From the NCBI GenBank assembly GCA_024998565.1, contig JACOEM010000012.1:1-45402 (forward strand): 45,402 bases of DNA. Direction: 5' to 3'. Below the pieces are notes generated by a model. That model saw nothing but the letters and a program-made list of their open reading frames with translations. It did no database searches and had not been told where the DNA came from. The position numbers and the translations under genes were made by a program. Every line of letters starts with the position of its first letter. Position 1 is the stretch's first letter. Source of the DNA: Nitrospira sp. (lineage in GTDB: Bacteria > Nitrospirota > Nitrospiria > Nitrospirales > Nitrospiraceae). Shown here piece after piece: positions 25,498 through 32,762 of the stretch.

Positions 25498-25661
25498 CGG
25501 CAACTATGCGAAGTAAGAATGCTAACATTCCGTTCCGTGTCGGGAACACAGGTCGGTACTCAAGTCCAAATATAACGTCAAGATAATCTGCACCTGACTT
25601 TTTCTGACCGTTGTTGTTGGTCCGAAGAAAGTCCTCAGCTTATAAAAGGGAGGGAATTCTT

Positions 25662-26561
25662 ATGAGCCTTGATTACGTCAAGTTTTCAAGTGGCTTTGAA
25701 AAGTTCATGCCGAAAGAATATCGGGACATGGTTGAGCATGGTCCCTTCGGGAAAAAAGTCTCTGTTTCGCAAATGGGCTCCTTCAAGGAGGTGCTTGAAG
25801 AGCACCCGATGTGTGCCGGCTGTGCGATGACCCTTTTCATCCGGCTCGCCATGATTGCCTTCCCCAATCCAGAGGACACCATCACGGTTGGAACTGCCGG
25901 TTGTGGACGCCTGGCGATCTCGCAGGCCGCCATTCCTTTTGTGTACGGCAATTACGGCGACCAAAACGGTGTGGCAAGCGGGCTGTCCCGTGGGTTGCGG
26001 CTTCGGTTTGGTGATAAGCCCAAGGACGTGGTTGTTATGGCCGGTGACGGCGGTACGGCTGATATCGGATTTCAGCAGGTCCTTCACTCCTGGTTCCGCA
26101 AGGAACGCTTCACCACCATCATGTTGGACAATGAAGTGTACGGGAATACCGGTGGGCAGGAAAGCGGCATGACCAATCGTGGCGCCGTGCTCAAGATGGC
26201 TCCGTTAGGGAAGAAGTTTGAGAAGATGGATATGCTGCAGATGGCCAAAGTTGCCGGCTGCGCCTATGTTGCGACGGTGGTGCCGAACAATCCTCGCCGT
26301 GTTGAGAGCGTCATTAAGAAGGCCGTGTTGATCGCCAGAGAGGTCGGGTCTACCTACATTCAGGCTTATACTTCCTGCAACATTGAATATGCCATTCCGA
26401 CCGACAAGGTTATGGAAGACGCAAAGAACGTTGAAAACGATCGCTATCAGTTCTCCGAATATATTACCGACGAGGCGAAGCAATTTCTTACGGAACGGTA
26501 TGGCTACAAGGAATTTCTCCCGAAGCCGGCTGCTCCCGCTCCTGGGCTTCCCAAGGCCTGA
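25662..26561 (+). CDS. 2-oxoacid:ferredoxin oxidoreductase, beta subunit (TPP- and Fe-S-binding)
   Basis: The protein is 299 residues from ATG 25662, preceded by AAAAGGGAGGG. The beta subunit binds thiamine diphosphate and one [4Fe-4S] cluster. Cluster cysteines are Cys51 and Cys54 (CAGC), Cys81 (TAGCGR) and Cys239 (TSCNIEY). The TPP/Mg motif is GDGGTADIGFQQ from 129, with Asn157 in LDNEVYGNTGGQ. In an autotroph using the rTCA cycle such an enzyme carboxylates acetyl-CoA to pyruvate or succinyl-CoA to 2-oxoglutarate with reduced ferredoxin. Sequence inspection cannot separate the two substrates. It is the first gene of the order beta-gamma-delta-epsilon-alpha. Confidence 0.95.
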   Translation: MSLDYVKFSSGFEKFMPKEYRDMVEHGPFGKKVSVSQMGSFKEVLEEHPMCAGCAMTLFIRLAMIAFPNPEDTITVGTAGCGRLAISQAAIPFVYGNYGDQNGVASGLSRGLRLRFGDKPKDVVVMAGDGGTADIGFQQVLHSWFRKERFTTIMLDNEVYGNTGGQESGMTNRGAVLKMAPLGKKFEKMDMLQMAKVAGCAYVATVVPNNPRRVESVIKKAVLIAREVGSTYIQAYTSCNIEYAIPTDKVMEDAKNVENDRYQFSEYITDEAKQFLTERYGYKEFLPKPAAPAPGLPKA

Positions 26562-26584
26562 GCAACGTTTAAGGAGGGTTGAGT

Positions 26585-27298
26585 ATGGCGACACGGTTCA
26601 ATATTCGTATGGCGGGTGTGGGCGGCCAGGGCGTTGTGACCGGCTCGCATATTCTTAGTACGGCGGTCATTCATGCCGGAGGAGAAAGCACGATCGTTCC
26701 GTTTTATGGATCAGAAAAGCGCATGGCACCAGTCGAGAGCTATGTTCGAGTCTCGGATGAGCCTATCTATGAAATCGGTGAGATCACCTTCCCGCATATC
26801 ATCATCATCTTTCACCCGCAGGTCATCACGCACGGCAAGTCGTACACCATGCCGTTCTACTTCGGGTTGAAGGAGAACGGGATTGCCTTGATTAATAACG
26901 ATGGTCCGATGAAGCTTCATCGGGACCAGGCGCGTGAGCTCGAAGAGCGCCATGCGAAACTGTATTATTTCCCGGCGACAAAGCTTTCTTTGGAAGTAGC
27001 GGGAATGGACCTCGCCACGAACATGGCCTTGATGGGTTGCATCGGGGCGATCACAGGACTGACCTCTGTTGAGGCCTTGGAACAATCGGTGAAAGATCGG
27101 TTCCTCGGAAAAGGTTTTGTGGTCTCCGGAGGTACTGCTGCGCTGGACAGCGTCGTTGAACGGAAATTCAAGAAGAAGCAAGAGTTGATCGAGAAAAACG
27201 TGGCAGTTATTCGCGCCGGCTGGAATTATGCCGTTGACCATGGATGGGCGGCCCCCTCTGTGAAGCGTTCGGAAACGACGGAGAGCGTCACCGCATAA
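26585..27298 (+). CDS. 2-oxoacid:ferredoxin oxidoreductase, gamma subunit
   Basis: The protein is 237 residues from ATG 26585, with AGGAGGG upstream at good spacing; the in-frame TTG two codons earlier sits against the Shine-Dalgarno and is rejected. The N-terminal RMAGVGGQGVVTGSHIL motif is the signature of the PorG/KorC (POR_N-gamma) family, followed by a PFYGSEKRMAPVESYVRVS segment. It forms the catalytic core with alpha and beta subunits and contributes to the CoA-binding region. It lies 23 nt after the beta gene. A Lys-rich tail (FKKKQELIEKN) is present near residue 200. No odd feature was seen. Confidence 0.93.
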   Translation: MATRFNIRMAGVGGQGVVTGSHILSTAVIHAGGESTIVPFYGSEKRMAPVESYVRVSDEPIYEIGEITFPHIIIIFHPQVITHGKSYTMPFYFGLKENGIALINNDGPMKLHRDQARELEERHAKLYYFPATKLSLEVAGMDLATNMALMGCIGAITGLTSVEALEQSVKDRFLGKGFVVSGGTAALDSVVERKFKKKQELIEKNVAVIRAGWNYAVDHGWAAPSVKRSETTESVTA

Positions 27299-27322
27299 TC
27301 CAGTTATGGACAAGGAGTTCTC

Positions 27323-27646
27323 ATGTATCTCGTAGCCGATATCAGTGTTGAGATCTGTGCTGCCAAGAGCTGTAAGTTGTGCACTCAGTATTGCCCTGAA
27401 GCCAATACCATTTTGTATAGCGATGAAATGGGCAAGGACAAGGGATTCAAGTACGGCTCGGCTTATGTGGCGGTAGATCGTTGTAAGGGCTGCGCGCAAT
27501 GCGTGTGGGTCTGTGACAATATGGCAAAGAACAATGCCATTAAAATGATCATGATCGATCAGCTGCCGGTTGCAGCGTTGACGGACAATATTACCTATGG
27601 GGAAAAGAGCACGACGGCGACATTGGTCAGCCCTGTAGTTGGGTAA
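27323..27646 (+). CDS. 2-oxoacid:ferredoxin oxidoreductase, delta (ferredoxin-like) subunit
   Basis: This 107-residue protein contains two candidate [4Fe-4S] binding motifs. The first is Cys12-x4-Cys17-x2-Cys20-x3-Cys24-Pro and the second is Cys54-x2-Cys57-x2-Cys60-x3-Cys64, the latter lacking the usual Pro after the last Cys. It passes electrons between external ferredoxin and the beta-subunit cluster. The start ATG 27323 is preceded by AAGGAG. The first motif has two extra residues between its first two cysteines compared with the common CxxC spacing. The gene is 24 nt after gamma and 21 nt before epsilon. Confidence 0.92.
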   Translation: MYLVADISVEICAAKSCKLCTQYCPEANTILYSDEMGKDKGFKYGSAYVAVDRCKGCAQCVWVCDNMAKNNAIKMIMIDQLPVAALTDNITYGEKSTTATLVSPVVG

Positions 27647-27667
27647 TTGCACGAAAGGGGAACGGGC

Positions 27668-28432
27668 GTGGGAACGACGCAAGATACGAGAGAACGGATA
27701 ATCGTGCCGGGACCAGCAGGGTTCCATCCACCATCAGCGGCTCAGTTGGGAGTCTCGCTGCCGGACCCTGGGCAGGGACTGTATTATGGCTTGCTGGAGC
27801 CCAACGAAGACACAGTCATTGAAGAGATGGCTCGGAAGATGTTGACGAGCCCGAATGCGACGATTTTCCCTGGTCCTCTCGTCTTGTGGGCGTGGAACAA
27901 CCATGCCGTCGAGAAGGCGCAAGCGGTTCTTGAAATTGCGGCGCAGATCCCAGATGTGATGATCATTCCCATGCCGGATTATCGGCCAAAGTATCCCAAA
28001 ATCGATCCAGAAGAGGTGATCAATCCAAACCACCCGAATCTCACTATTTGGGGTAATAAGATTGAGGCCTGTATTTTTATCGGTGTTCATTGTCACTATG
28101 CCAATCTTACGTTGAAAATGATCAGGGCGGGGACGAACTGCTGCACCATGGCTATCTGTGCCGAGCAGGGACATGAGGACGCCATGCTGACCATTCGCGA
28201 TTCGGATACGTTGAAGCTGAAGAAAACCGCACAAATCTTTAAGAAGGTTCGTGAGGAAATGGGCATAAAGCTTCCGGATAACGGCGAGAACGTCCGATTC
28301 ACTGGAACTCAATCAAAGGTCCATGACGGAAAGACGCACACGAATCCTATGACCTTTATGCCCTCTGCTGCAGGCGTAGGCAGCGCGGCTACATTTGGCC
28401 ACTCAGCTGAACAGATGAAGCGGGAAGGCTAA
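27668..28432 (+). CDS. 2-oxoacid:ferredoxin oxidoreductase, epsilon-type subunit
   Basis: The protein is 254 residues from GTG 27668, with AAAGGGG upstream; an open frame from TTG 27647 begins before that Shine-Dalgarno and is rejected. It matches the additional subunit found in five-subunit pyruvate or 2-oxoglutarate oxidoreductases of Hydrogenobacter-like bacteria, often annotated as a carbon monoxide dehydrogenase beta-subunit family protein. Visible features are a conserved PNATIFPGPLVLWAW segment and a GVHCHYANLTLKMIRAG segment with a TNCCTMAICAEQGHEDAM segment. The exact role is unknown. Its position between delta and alpha in one operon supports membership of the complex. Confidence 0.82.
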   Translation: MGTTQDTRERIIVPGPAGFHPPSAAQLGVSLPDPGQGLYYGLLEPNEDTVIEEMARKMLTSPNATIFPGPLVLWAWNNHAVEKAQAVLEIAAQIPDVMIIPMPDYRPKYPKIDPEEVINPNHPNLTIWGNKIEACIFIGVHCHYANLTLKMIRAGTNCCTMAICAEQGHEDAMLTIRDSDTLKLKKTAQIFKKVREEMGIKLPDNGENVRFTGTQSKVHDGKTHTNPMTFMPSAAGVGSAATFGHSAEQMKREG

Positions 28433-28470
28433 GGTTTTAGGCTAAGGCGATACAGTCAAGAGGTGCAACG

Positions 28471-29817
28471 ATGAGCGAAGCATTGGAATCCAAACAAAAG
28501 ACCAATCCGCAGGGTGACCCTACTACGAGCGTGTCGGCTCCGAAGGCCGAGACCAAGAAGGATCCGCACGCAGATGCAAAGCGGCAGAAGGTCGTCACTC
28601 CTGAGTACATGTTCCTGGAAGCTCCTCGAACGAAGGAGTTCATCACTGGCAGCGAAGCCGCAAAAGAGGCTATTCGCCGGTCAAACGTCGATCTTGCCAT
28701 TGCCTACCCCATTACCCCCCAAAGTGAAACCATGCAGTTGGTCGGCGTGTTGTATGGTGAGGGGTACGTCAAGGAATATTACCGTGGCGAAGAAGAAGTC
28801 GGTGTCATGGCGGCTATCGCCGGCGGGTCACGGGCTGGAGTTCGTTGTTATACGGCAACGGCTGGGCCAGGCACGTTGAGAGGGTTGGAAGGGATTGCTT
28901 CTTGGCCAGGGCACCGGCTACCAGTTGTGGCCATGTTTACTTGCCGAGTGGTGAACGCACCGCTGGCCATTCAACCTGACAATATCGAAGTGTCTTATCT
29001 GCTCAATTGCGGTATGATTGTGTTCCATGCTGAAAATCAGCAGGATATGTATGATTTCACGTTGGCTGGGTTTGTTATCAGCGAGAAGAATGATGTGACC
29101 CTCCCAGTCGGCGTGTGCTGTGACGGATTTTTTGTGACGCACGCTCGTGGCTATGTGCGTATGCAAGATCGTGGGATGAAACTTCCCCCGCGCGAACCTT
29201 GGCGTGGGGCGGTGCCGGTGCTTGATGCTGAGAACCCTCCGGCACGACTCTCTCGCGATGCCCCCGTTCAGAAGTCCAATTTTATGGCCTACAACATTCA
29301 CGCGGTGTGGCAGCAGGAAGTGTGGGCTGCTGTGGAGCGCTCCCGTAAGTACATCAACCAGTACATGGGCGGACTACTCACGGCAGAGAATGTGGATGAT
29401 GCGGAGGCGGTTATTATTGCTTCAGGTAGTGCGGCCGCTCAATCCCGTGAAGCGGTTCGTATTTGCGCCGAAAAAGGTATTAAGATCGGCCTGATTAAGA
29501 TTCGATCGCTCCGCCCATTCCCGACTCAGGAATTGCGCAAGCTCTGCGGGAAAGCTAAATTGATCGTTGTGCCGGAATTCAACTATGTCGGATGGTTAGC
29601 CAAAGAAGTGGCGACTGCTATCTACGGTTTCTCAAATGCCAAGATTATCGGTGGCCCGAGAGTGTATGGCGGGCAGTCTATGCCGGTGGAATTGATCGTG
29701 GACGAAGTCGAATCCGGTTTGACCGGAAAGAAGTCCACGAACGTTGCGATTTCACAAGTTATGGGCGCCTCAGCTGCTGATCATGAGGCCATGGGGCATT
29801 TCATGCGCAGCATTTAG
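28471..29817 (+). CDS. 2-oxoacid:ferredoxin oxidoreductase, alpha subunit
   Basis: The protein is 448 residues. After a charged ~45-residue N-terminal extension comes the PYR-like domain with FITGSEAAKEAIRRS, the signature YPITPQSETMQ and YRGEEEVGVMAAIAGGSRAG. ATAGPGTLRGLEG and a C-terminal transketolase-like domain with IKIRSLRPFPTQELRKL follow. It partners the beta subunit in binding TPP across the interface. The start ATG has AGAGGTG upstream and lies 38 nt after epsilon. It is the last gene of the operon, followed by a strong hairpin terminator. The N-terminal extension is Lys/Pro-rich and may be disordered. Confidence 0.95.
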   Translation: MSEALESKQKTNPQGDPTTSVSAPKAETKKDPHADAKRQKVVTPEYMFLEAPRTKEFITGSEAAKEAIRRSNVDLAIAYPITPQSETMQLVGVLYGEGYVKEYYRGEEEVGVMAAIAGGSRAGVRCYTATAGPGTLRGLEGIASWPGHRLPVVAMFTCRVVNAPLAIQPDNIEVSYLLNCGMIVFHAENQQDMYDFTLAGFVISEKNDVTLPVGVCCDGFFVTHARGYVRMQDRGMKLPPREPWRGAVPVLDAENPPARLSRDAPVQKSNFMAYNIHAVWQQEVWAAVERSRKYINQYMGGLLTAENVDDAEAVIIASGSAAAQSREAVRICAEKGIKIGLIKIRSLRPFPTQELRKLCGKAKLIVVPEFNYVGWLAKEVATAIYGFSNAKIIGGPRVYGGQSMPVELIVDEVESGLTGKKSTNVAISQVMGASAADHEAMGHFMRSI

Positions 29818-29845
29818 GTCAAGAGTAACATTGAGGTAGAAACAG

Positions 29846-29878
29846 CAGGGCCCGTTCGGTTATGCCGAACGGGCCCTG
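29846..29878. terminator. Strong terminator hairpin after the oxidoreductase operon
   Basis: A perfect 14-bp stem (CAGGGCCCGTTCGG and its complement) surrounds a TTATG loop, followed by TGTATTTT. It lies between convergent genes, 28 bp after the alpha-subunit stop and 31 bp from the end of the minus-strand gene, and may serve both directions. Confidence 0.85.
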
Positions 29879-29909
29879 TGTATTTTGGAAGATGCTCGAG
29901 TGTGGCTCC

Positions 29910-30158
29910 TCAGCCCTGAAGATCCTCCTCGACTAGATCAGGACTTTCCGGCATCCCGTGAGCAACGTACTTGGCATAGGACAGGTAGATCGATGCGCTA
30001 TCGCGCATGGCTTTGGTACCGTTGGCCATACGGTGCAACTTGTCTGAGCCGGGGGCTTCAGTCTTGCGGAGATGATCGACATGGTCATGGAGGATAAGTG
30101 TGAAGCGCTCCATGGCCATCTCCACCTCCCGATATGCTTGCAAAATATGGTCAGTCAT
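29910..30158 (-). CDS. Small helical hypothetical protein
   Basis: The protein is 82 residues from ATG 30158, which has AAGGAG at good spacing and a promoter (TTGACC, 18 bp, TATTCT) just upstream. I do not recognise the family. The sequence is soluble, without cysteine and largely helix-forming: it begins TDHILQAYREVEMAMERF, includes LHDHVDHLRK, and ends with an acidic tail. It may act as a small regulatory or binding protein; no function is proposed. It is a stand-alone gene convergent with the oxidoreductase operon and shares its terminator hairpin. Confidence 0.7.
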   Translation of the reverse strand: MTDHILQAYREVEMAMERFTLILHDHVDHLRKTEAPGSDKLHRMANGTKAMRDSASIYLSYAKYVAHGMPESPDLVEEDLQG

Positions 30159-30179
30159 GTGAATGCTCCTTCTCTGATG

Positions 30180-30209
30180 AGAATACCCCAGCCTGCTTTG
30201 GGGGGTCAA
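30180..30209 (-). promoter_or_regulatory. Sigma70-type promoter for the 82-residue hypothetical gene
   Basis: On the minus strand TTGACC (30209-30204) and TATTCT (30185-30180) are 18 bp apart. The predicted start near 30173 leaves a 15-nt leader that just contains the AAGGAG ribosome binding site. Confidence 0.6.
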
Positions 30210-30223
30210 CCGAGGGTCTGTCT

Positions 30224-31429
30224 ATGTACCAACTATCACCGGCAGTGTTGAGGGCTATCACGAAGGTGGCCAAAGTAAATCTCCTTGAACACTCTGAGGG
30301 GCCATCCCAATCAATAGTTGGGGCAGTGTCGGGACTTTCCGAAATGTTTACACGAAGTGGGCAGGTGGGAAACAGGGTTTACTTCGAGGACCCTCAGTTG
30401 CGGGTCGGTTACTTGGTCTACTACCTGCCGGTTAATCTCGCCAAAGTGCAGGTCCTCTTGGACGAACTGCAGCCTATATATCCCCTCGTTCCGGACCAGG
30501 ATTTTCGAGTATTGGACCTCGGTGGCGGCCCTGGAACAGGAGCCATCGGCGTACTCGATTGGTGCCTTTCGAGGGCTGCGAGGCCGCCGTCTACCCTCCG
30601 CGTGATAGCTGTTGATCGTTCACCCCATGTCTTAAGGGTGGCTACTGATGTTTGGCAGGCCTATTCTGAACAGCAGCGGGATCAGTCTATCCTGCCGTTG
30701 ACAACCGTGGAGTGCAACCTCGAACGTTCCCTGCCCTCCACTATCCGTGACGGCGGTGGTGTAAATGGTTACCAGCTTATTATTGTTCAGAATCTTCTCT
30801 CAGAGCTATTCGTGGGCAGTATGGATTCCGTGGGACAACGGACTGCGTTGATAGGGGAACTCCTGAATTACTTGGACTCTGAAGGGAGTCTAATGCTTAT
30901 CGAGCCGGCTACGCGGTCTGCTTCGCGGGATCTACATCAGGTGCGAGACAACCTTCTGGCAGGGCGGCACTGTTCTGTCTATGCCCCCTGTCTCCATGAC
31001 GCGCCCTGTTCCGCGTTAGTCAAGCCGGATGATTGGTGCCATGAAGAGCGGAGGTGGGAGAAGCCGGCCTGGATTGCTCAAGTCGATCGACAAGTCGGGC
31101 TTATCAAGGATGCGCTTAAATTTTCCTATGTGATTCTGCGAAAGGACGGAAAAACGCTCGTGCCGCGAAATCCCGACTATCACCGGGTGGTGAGCGAGTT
31201 ACGCGTGATGAAAGGAGAAAAACGAGTGTGGCTGTGCGATCAAGCAGGAAGGTCGGAGATTGGGCGTCAGGACAAGGAGAGCTCAGTGTCGAACCTGGCA
31301 TTTGATAACTGGCATCGCGGGGCTATCATTCGGGTGAGCGAAATTGTCAGGAAGGAGCGAAAAGGACGACCGGCCATGGTTGGCCGCATTACCTCGTCCG
31401 GCACCGTGGAGATCGTTCGCTCTGCGTAA
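30224..31429 (+). CDS. Rsm22/METTL17-family rRNA methyltransferase-like protein
   Basis: The protein is 401 residues from ATG 30224, preceded by GAGGG. A SAM-binding motif LDLGGGPGTG lies at 97-106 and LMLIEPATRSASRD near 223. The C-terminal third carries the family block VYAPCLHDAPC and DDWCH, then FSYVIL. Four cysteines (Cys256, Cys262, Cys272, Cys338 in VWLCDQAG) match the arrangement expected for the [4Fe-4S] site reported in mitochondrial METTL17/Rsm22. These proteins act in small-ribosomal-subunit assembly. Whether the bacterial form methylates rRNA is not known from sequence. A longer frame from 30134 overlaps the divergent promoter and is rejected. Confidence 0.85.
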   Translation: MYQLSPAVLRAITKVAKVNLLEHSEGPSQSIVGAVSGLSEMFTRSGQVGNRVYFEDPQLRVGYLVYYLPVNLAKVQVLLDELQPIYPLVPDQDFRVLDLGGGPGTGAIGVLDWCLSRAARPPSTLRVIAVDRSPHVLRVATDVWQAYSEQQRDQSILPLTTVECNLERSLPSTIRDGGGVNGYQLIIVQNLLSELFVGSMDSVGQRTALIGELLNYLDSEGSLMLIEPATRSASRDLHQVRDNLLAGRHCSVYAPCLHDAPCSALVKPDDWCHEERRWEKPAWIAQVDRQVGLIKDALKFSYVILRKDGKTLVPRNPDYHRVVSELRVMKGEKRVWLCDQAGRSEIGRQDKESSVSNLAFDNWHRGAIIRVSEIVRKERKGRPAMVGRITSSGTVEIVRSA

Positions 31430-31433
31430 AGAT

Positions 31434-31628
31434 CTAGTCAGCCTCAGGTTCTGAGGAACCGTGCTGATGGGATACCCGATCTTCGTCGAAGAGTTCGGCC
31501 ATTTCCGCTGCAATCATGTCCCGATCGTTTGGGACTGAAATGAGCGGAATTTCCTTCCGGGGCTTCGTTTCACCCTGGGTACCCGGAGTAGGAGGTTTCT
31601 GGGAGTCTGGTTCTGGTGTGGTGTTCAT
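31434..31628 (-). CDS. Small hypothetical protein, possibly leaderless
   Basis: From ATG 31628 the product has 64 residues, Pro-rich and polar at the N-terminus and acidic at the C-terminus. It contains DRDMIAAEMAELFDEDRV, a likely amphipathic helix. No family is recognised. There is no Shine-Dalgarno. A TATACT -10-like box ends nine bases upstream of the ATG, so translation may be leaderless. It lies 4 bp from the end of the convergent Rsm22-like gene. Coding status is uncertain because the frame is short. Confidence 0.45.
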   Translation of the reverse strand: MNTTPEPDSQKPPTPGTQGETKPRKEIPLISVPNDRDMIAAEMAELFDEDRVSHQHGSSEPEAD

Positions 31629-31637
31629 AATAGACCC

Positions 31638-31643
31638 AGTATA
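31638..31643 (-). promoter_or_regulatory. Possible -10 box for the 64-residue hypothetical gene
   Basis: TATACT on the minus strand, nine bases before ATG 31628. No good -35 is seen at 16-18 bp; TTGAGT lies 23 bp away. The assignment is weak. Confidence 0.35.
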
Positions 31644-31664
31644 CATGAAACTTCGTTCGGAAGG

Positions 31665-32024
31665 TTACTCAAACGCTTCCAATGAAGATCGTTCAGGGAA
31701 CTGTGTCTGGCAGGCGTTGCAGGTAACAAAATAGATTGCTTCGCGGACGGACATGGTGATCCGAAAGTCCAAGGTCACCCCACGATGCTGGCAGTTTGGG
31801 CAGGAAATCTCTTTTAGCCGATAGGGTACATCCGGTTGAGTCCGAAGGTAGAATTCCATATCTGTGTAGATAGGGAAATTGTACCGACATTTCAAGCAGA
31901 CACCCCGGCATTCCCCATCTGGCTGCAATGTGCGCCGGTCGACGCCGAAGGTATTGGTCTTACAGATTGCGCACTGGACACTCGCCAGACGTTTTTCTAC
32001 TGCCTCAAGCGACGTGTGGGCCAT
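31665..32024 (-). CDS. Zinc-ribbon protein with four CxxC motifs, function unknown
   Basis: The protein is 119 residues from ATG 32024, preceded by a strong AGGAGG. Four CxxC pairs are visible: CAIC near 19, CLKC near 44, CPNC near 76 and CNAC near 103. They suggest two zinc ribbons or rubredoxin-like knuckles in tandem. No membrane segment, helix-turn-helix or catalytic motif is seen. A promoter with TTGAAC and TATACT separated by 18 bp lies just upstream, divergent from the phosphatase gene. Zinc binding and a nucleic-acid or protein-interaction role are inferred from the pattern alone. Confidence 0.75.
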   Translation of the reverse strand: MAHTSLEAVEKRLASVQCAICKTNTFGVDRRTLQPDGECRGVCLKCRYNFPIYTDMEFYLRTQPDVPYRLKEISCPNCQHRGVTLDFRITMSVREAIYFVTCNACQTQFPERSSLEAFE

Positions 32025-32050
32025 CAATTCCTCCTCGAATAGCGAGGTTG

Positions 32051-32080
32051 AGTATACGCACCGGTTTCAGCGATGTTCAA
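32051..32080 (-). promoter_or_regulatory. Sigma70-type promoter for the four-CxxC protein
   Basis: On the minus strand TTGAAC (32080-32075) and TATACT (32056-32051) are 18 bp apart. The predicted start near 32044 leaves a ~20-nt leader that includes the AGGAGG site. Confidence 0.65.
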
Positions 32081-32108
32081 CCGTCTTGCCCGAATTTCGA
32101 GGATTCAC

Positions 32109-32136
32109 TTGACCGGGAGTCTATGCCCCCTATACT
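32109..32136 (+). promoter_or_regulatory. Sigma70-type promoter for the phosphatase gene (near-leaderless)
   Basis: TTGACC (32109-32114) and TATACT (32131-32136) are 16 bp apart. Nine bases separate the -10 from ATG 32146, so the transcript would start within about three bases of the start codon, and no Shine-Dalgarno exists. Confidence 0.6.
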
Positions 32137-32145
32137 AACGACACG

Positions 32146-32574
32146 ATGCACATGATCAACAAACGTCTGCTGGTCGGTAATGCCGATGACGCCAGGAATC
32201 CTCCCCCTCAGGTAAGTGCTGTTCTCATGGTGGCTGAAGAGCAAAATGTGACAGTTCCCTCGCGGGTTATCTATGCCAAGATTCCGCTCAAGGAGTTTGG
32301 TGAGCCGGCCGCGTCTGCGTTGTATGAGGCTGTGGAATGGATTGCGGCGCATGTGGTTGATAATCGATTGATGGTCTGTTGCAGGGTCGGCATGGGGCGA
32401 TCGGTATCAGTAATAATTGCCTATCTATGCTGTATCGAAGGAATGGCTTATGACGATGCGGTGAAGCTCGTGTTGACCAGGCGACCGGGCGGCATGCCGT
32501 TGCCGCGCCTCCAAGAGAAGATTCAGGATGTTTGTCTTCGGCGGCAAGCTCGAGTGAATTCATCAACTCCCTAA
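32146..32574 (+). CDS. Dual-specificity-type protein phosphatase
   Basis: The protein is 142 residues from ATG 32146 (a second ATG is at 32152). The Cys-x5-Arg signature CRVGMGRS spans Cys79 to Arg85 and is followed by the typical helix SVSVIIAYL. The downstream YDDAVKLVLTRRPG segment also matches dual-specificity phosphatases. The residue before the catalytic Cys is Cys78 instead of the usual His, a variation that would change the active-site environment. An N-terminal INKRLLVGNADDA segment matches the family start. No substrate can be inferred. A promoter is placed so close that the mRNA is probably leaderless. Confidence 0.85.
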   Translation: MHMINKRLLVGNADDARNPPPQVSAVLMVAEEQNVTVPSRVIYAKIPLKEFGEPAASALYEAVEWIAAHVVDNRLMVCCRVGMGRSVSVIIAYLCCIEGMAYDDAVKLVLTRRPGGMPLPRLQEKIQDVCLRRQARVNSSTP

Positions 32575-32762
32575 ATGCTGCGCTGTTCGGGACATTCCGA
32601 TTTGTCCTCCTTCGTCGGTTCCTCATCCCCCATCGGCCGCTCCCGTTATACTCATCCAAATTGATGCCTCCTGGACTATCGCAGGTTGGAGTTGCATTTT
32701 AACTCGGCCCCATGGCGTAATTTGCCCTCCATATAGTCCACTCCGCCACCGAGAGAATATTA

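Larger units (their letters stand above)
25200..25661. other. Divergent intergenic region between the MetV-like gene and the oxidoreductase operon
   Basis: This is the only gap longer than 300 bases. It holds the two divergent promoters listed separately, an AACGCGTT palindrome next to the minus-strand -10, and a ~158-nt leader for the plus-strand operon. The leader contains a short GTTCC/GGAAC inverted repeat near 25530-25546. A 62-codon open frame at 25283-25471 has no Shine-Dalgarno and runs across the promoter, so I do not count it as a gene. No known riboswitch was recognised. Confidence 0.6.

Noticed and set aside
25641-25646. TATAAA just before the beta-subunit gene as a -10 box
   Set aside because: Transcription from it would begin inside the Shine-Dalgarno and there is no good -35; the TTGACA/TACACT pair upstream is better.
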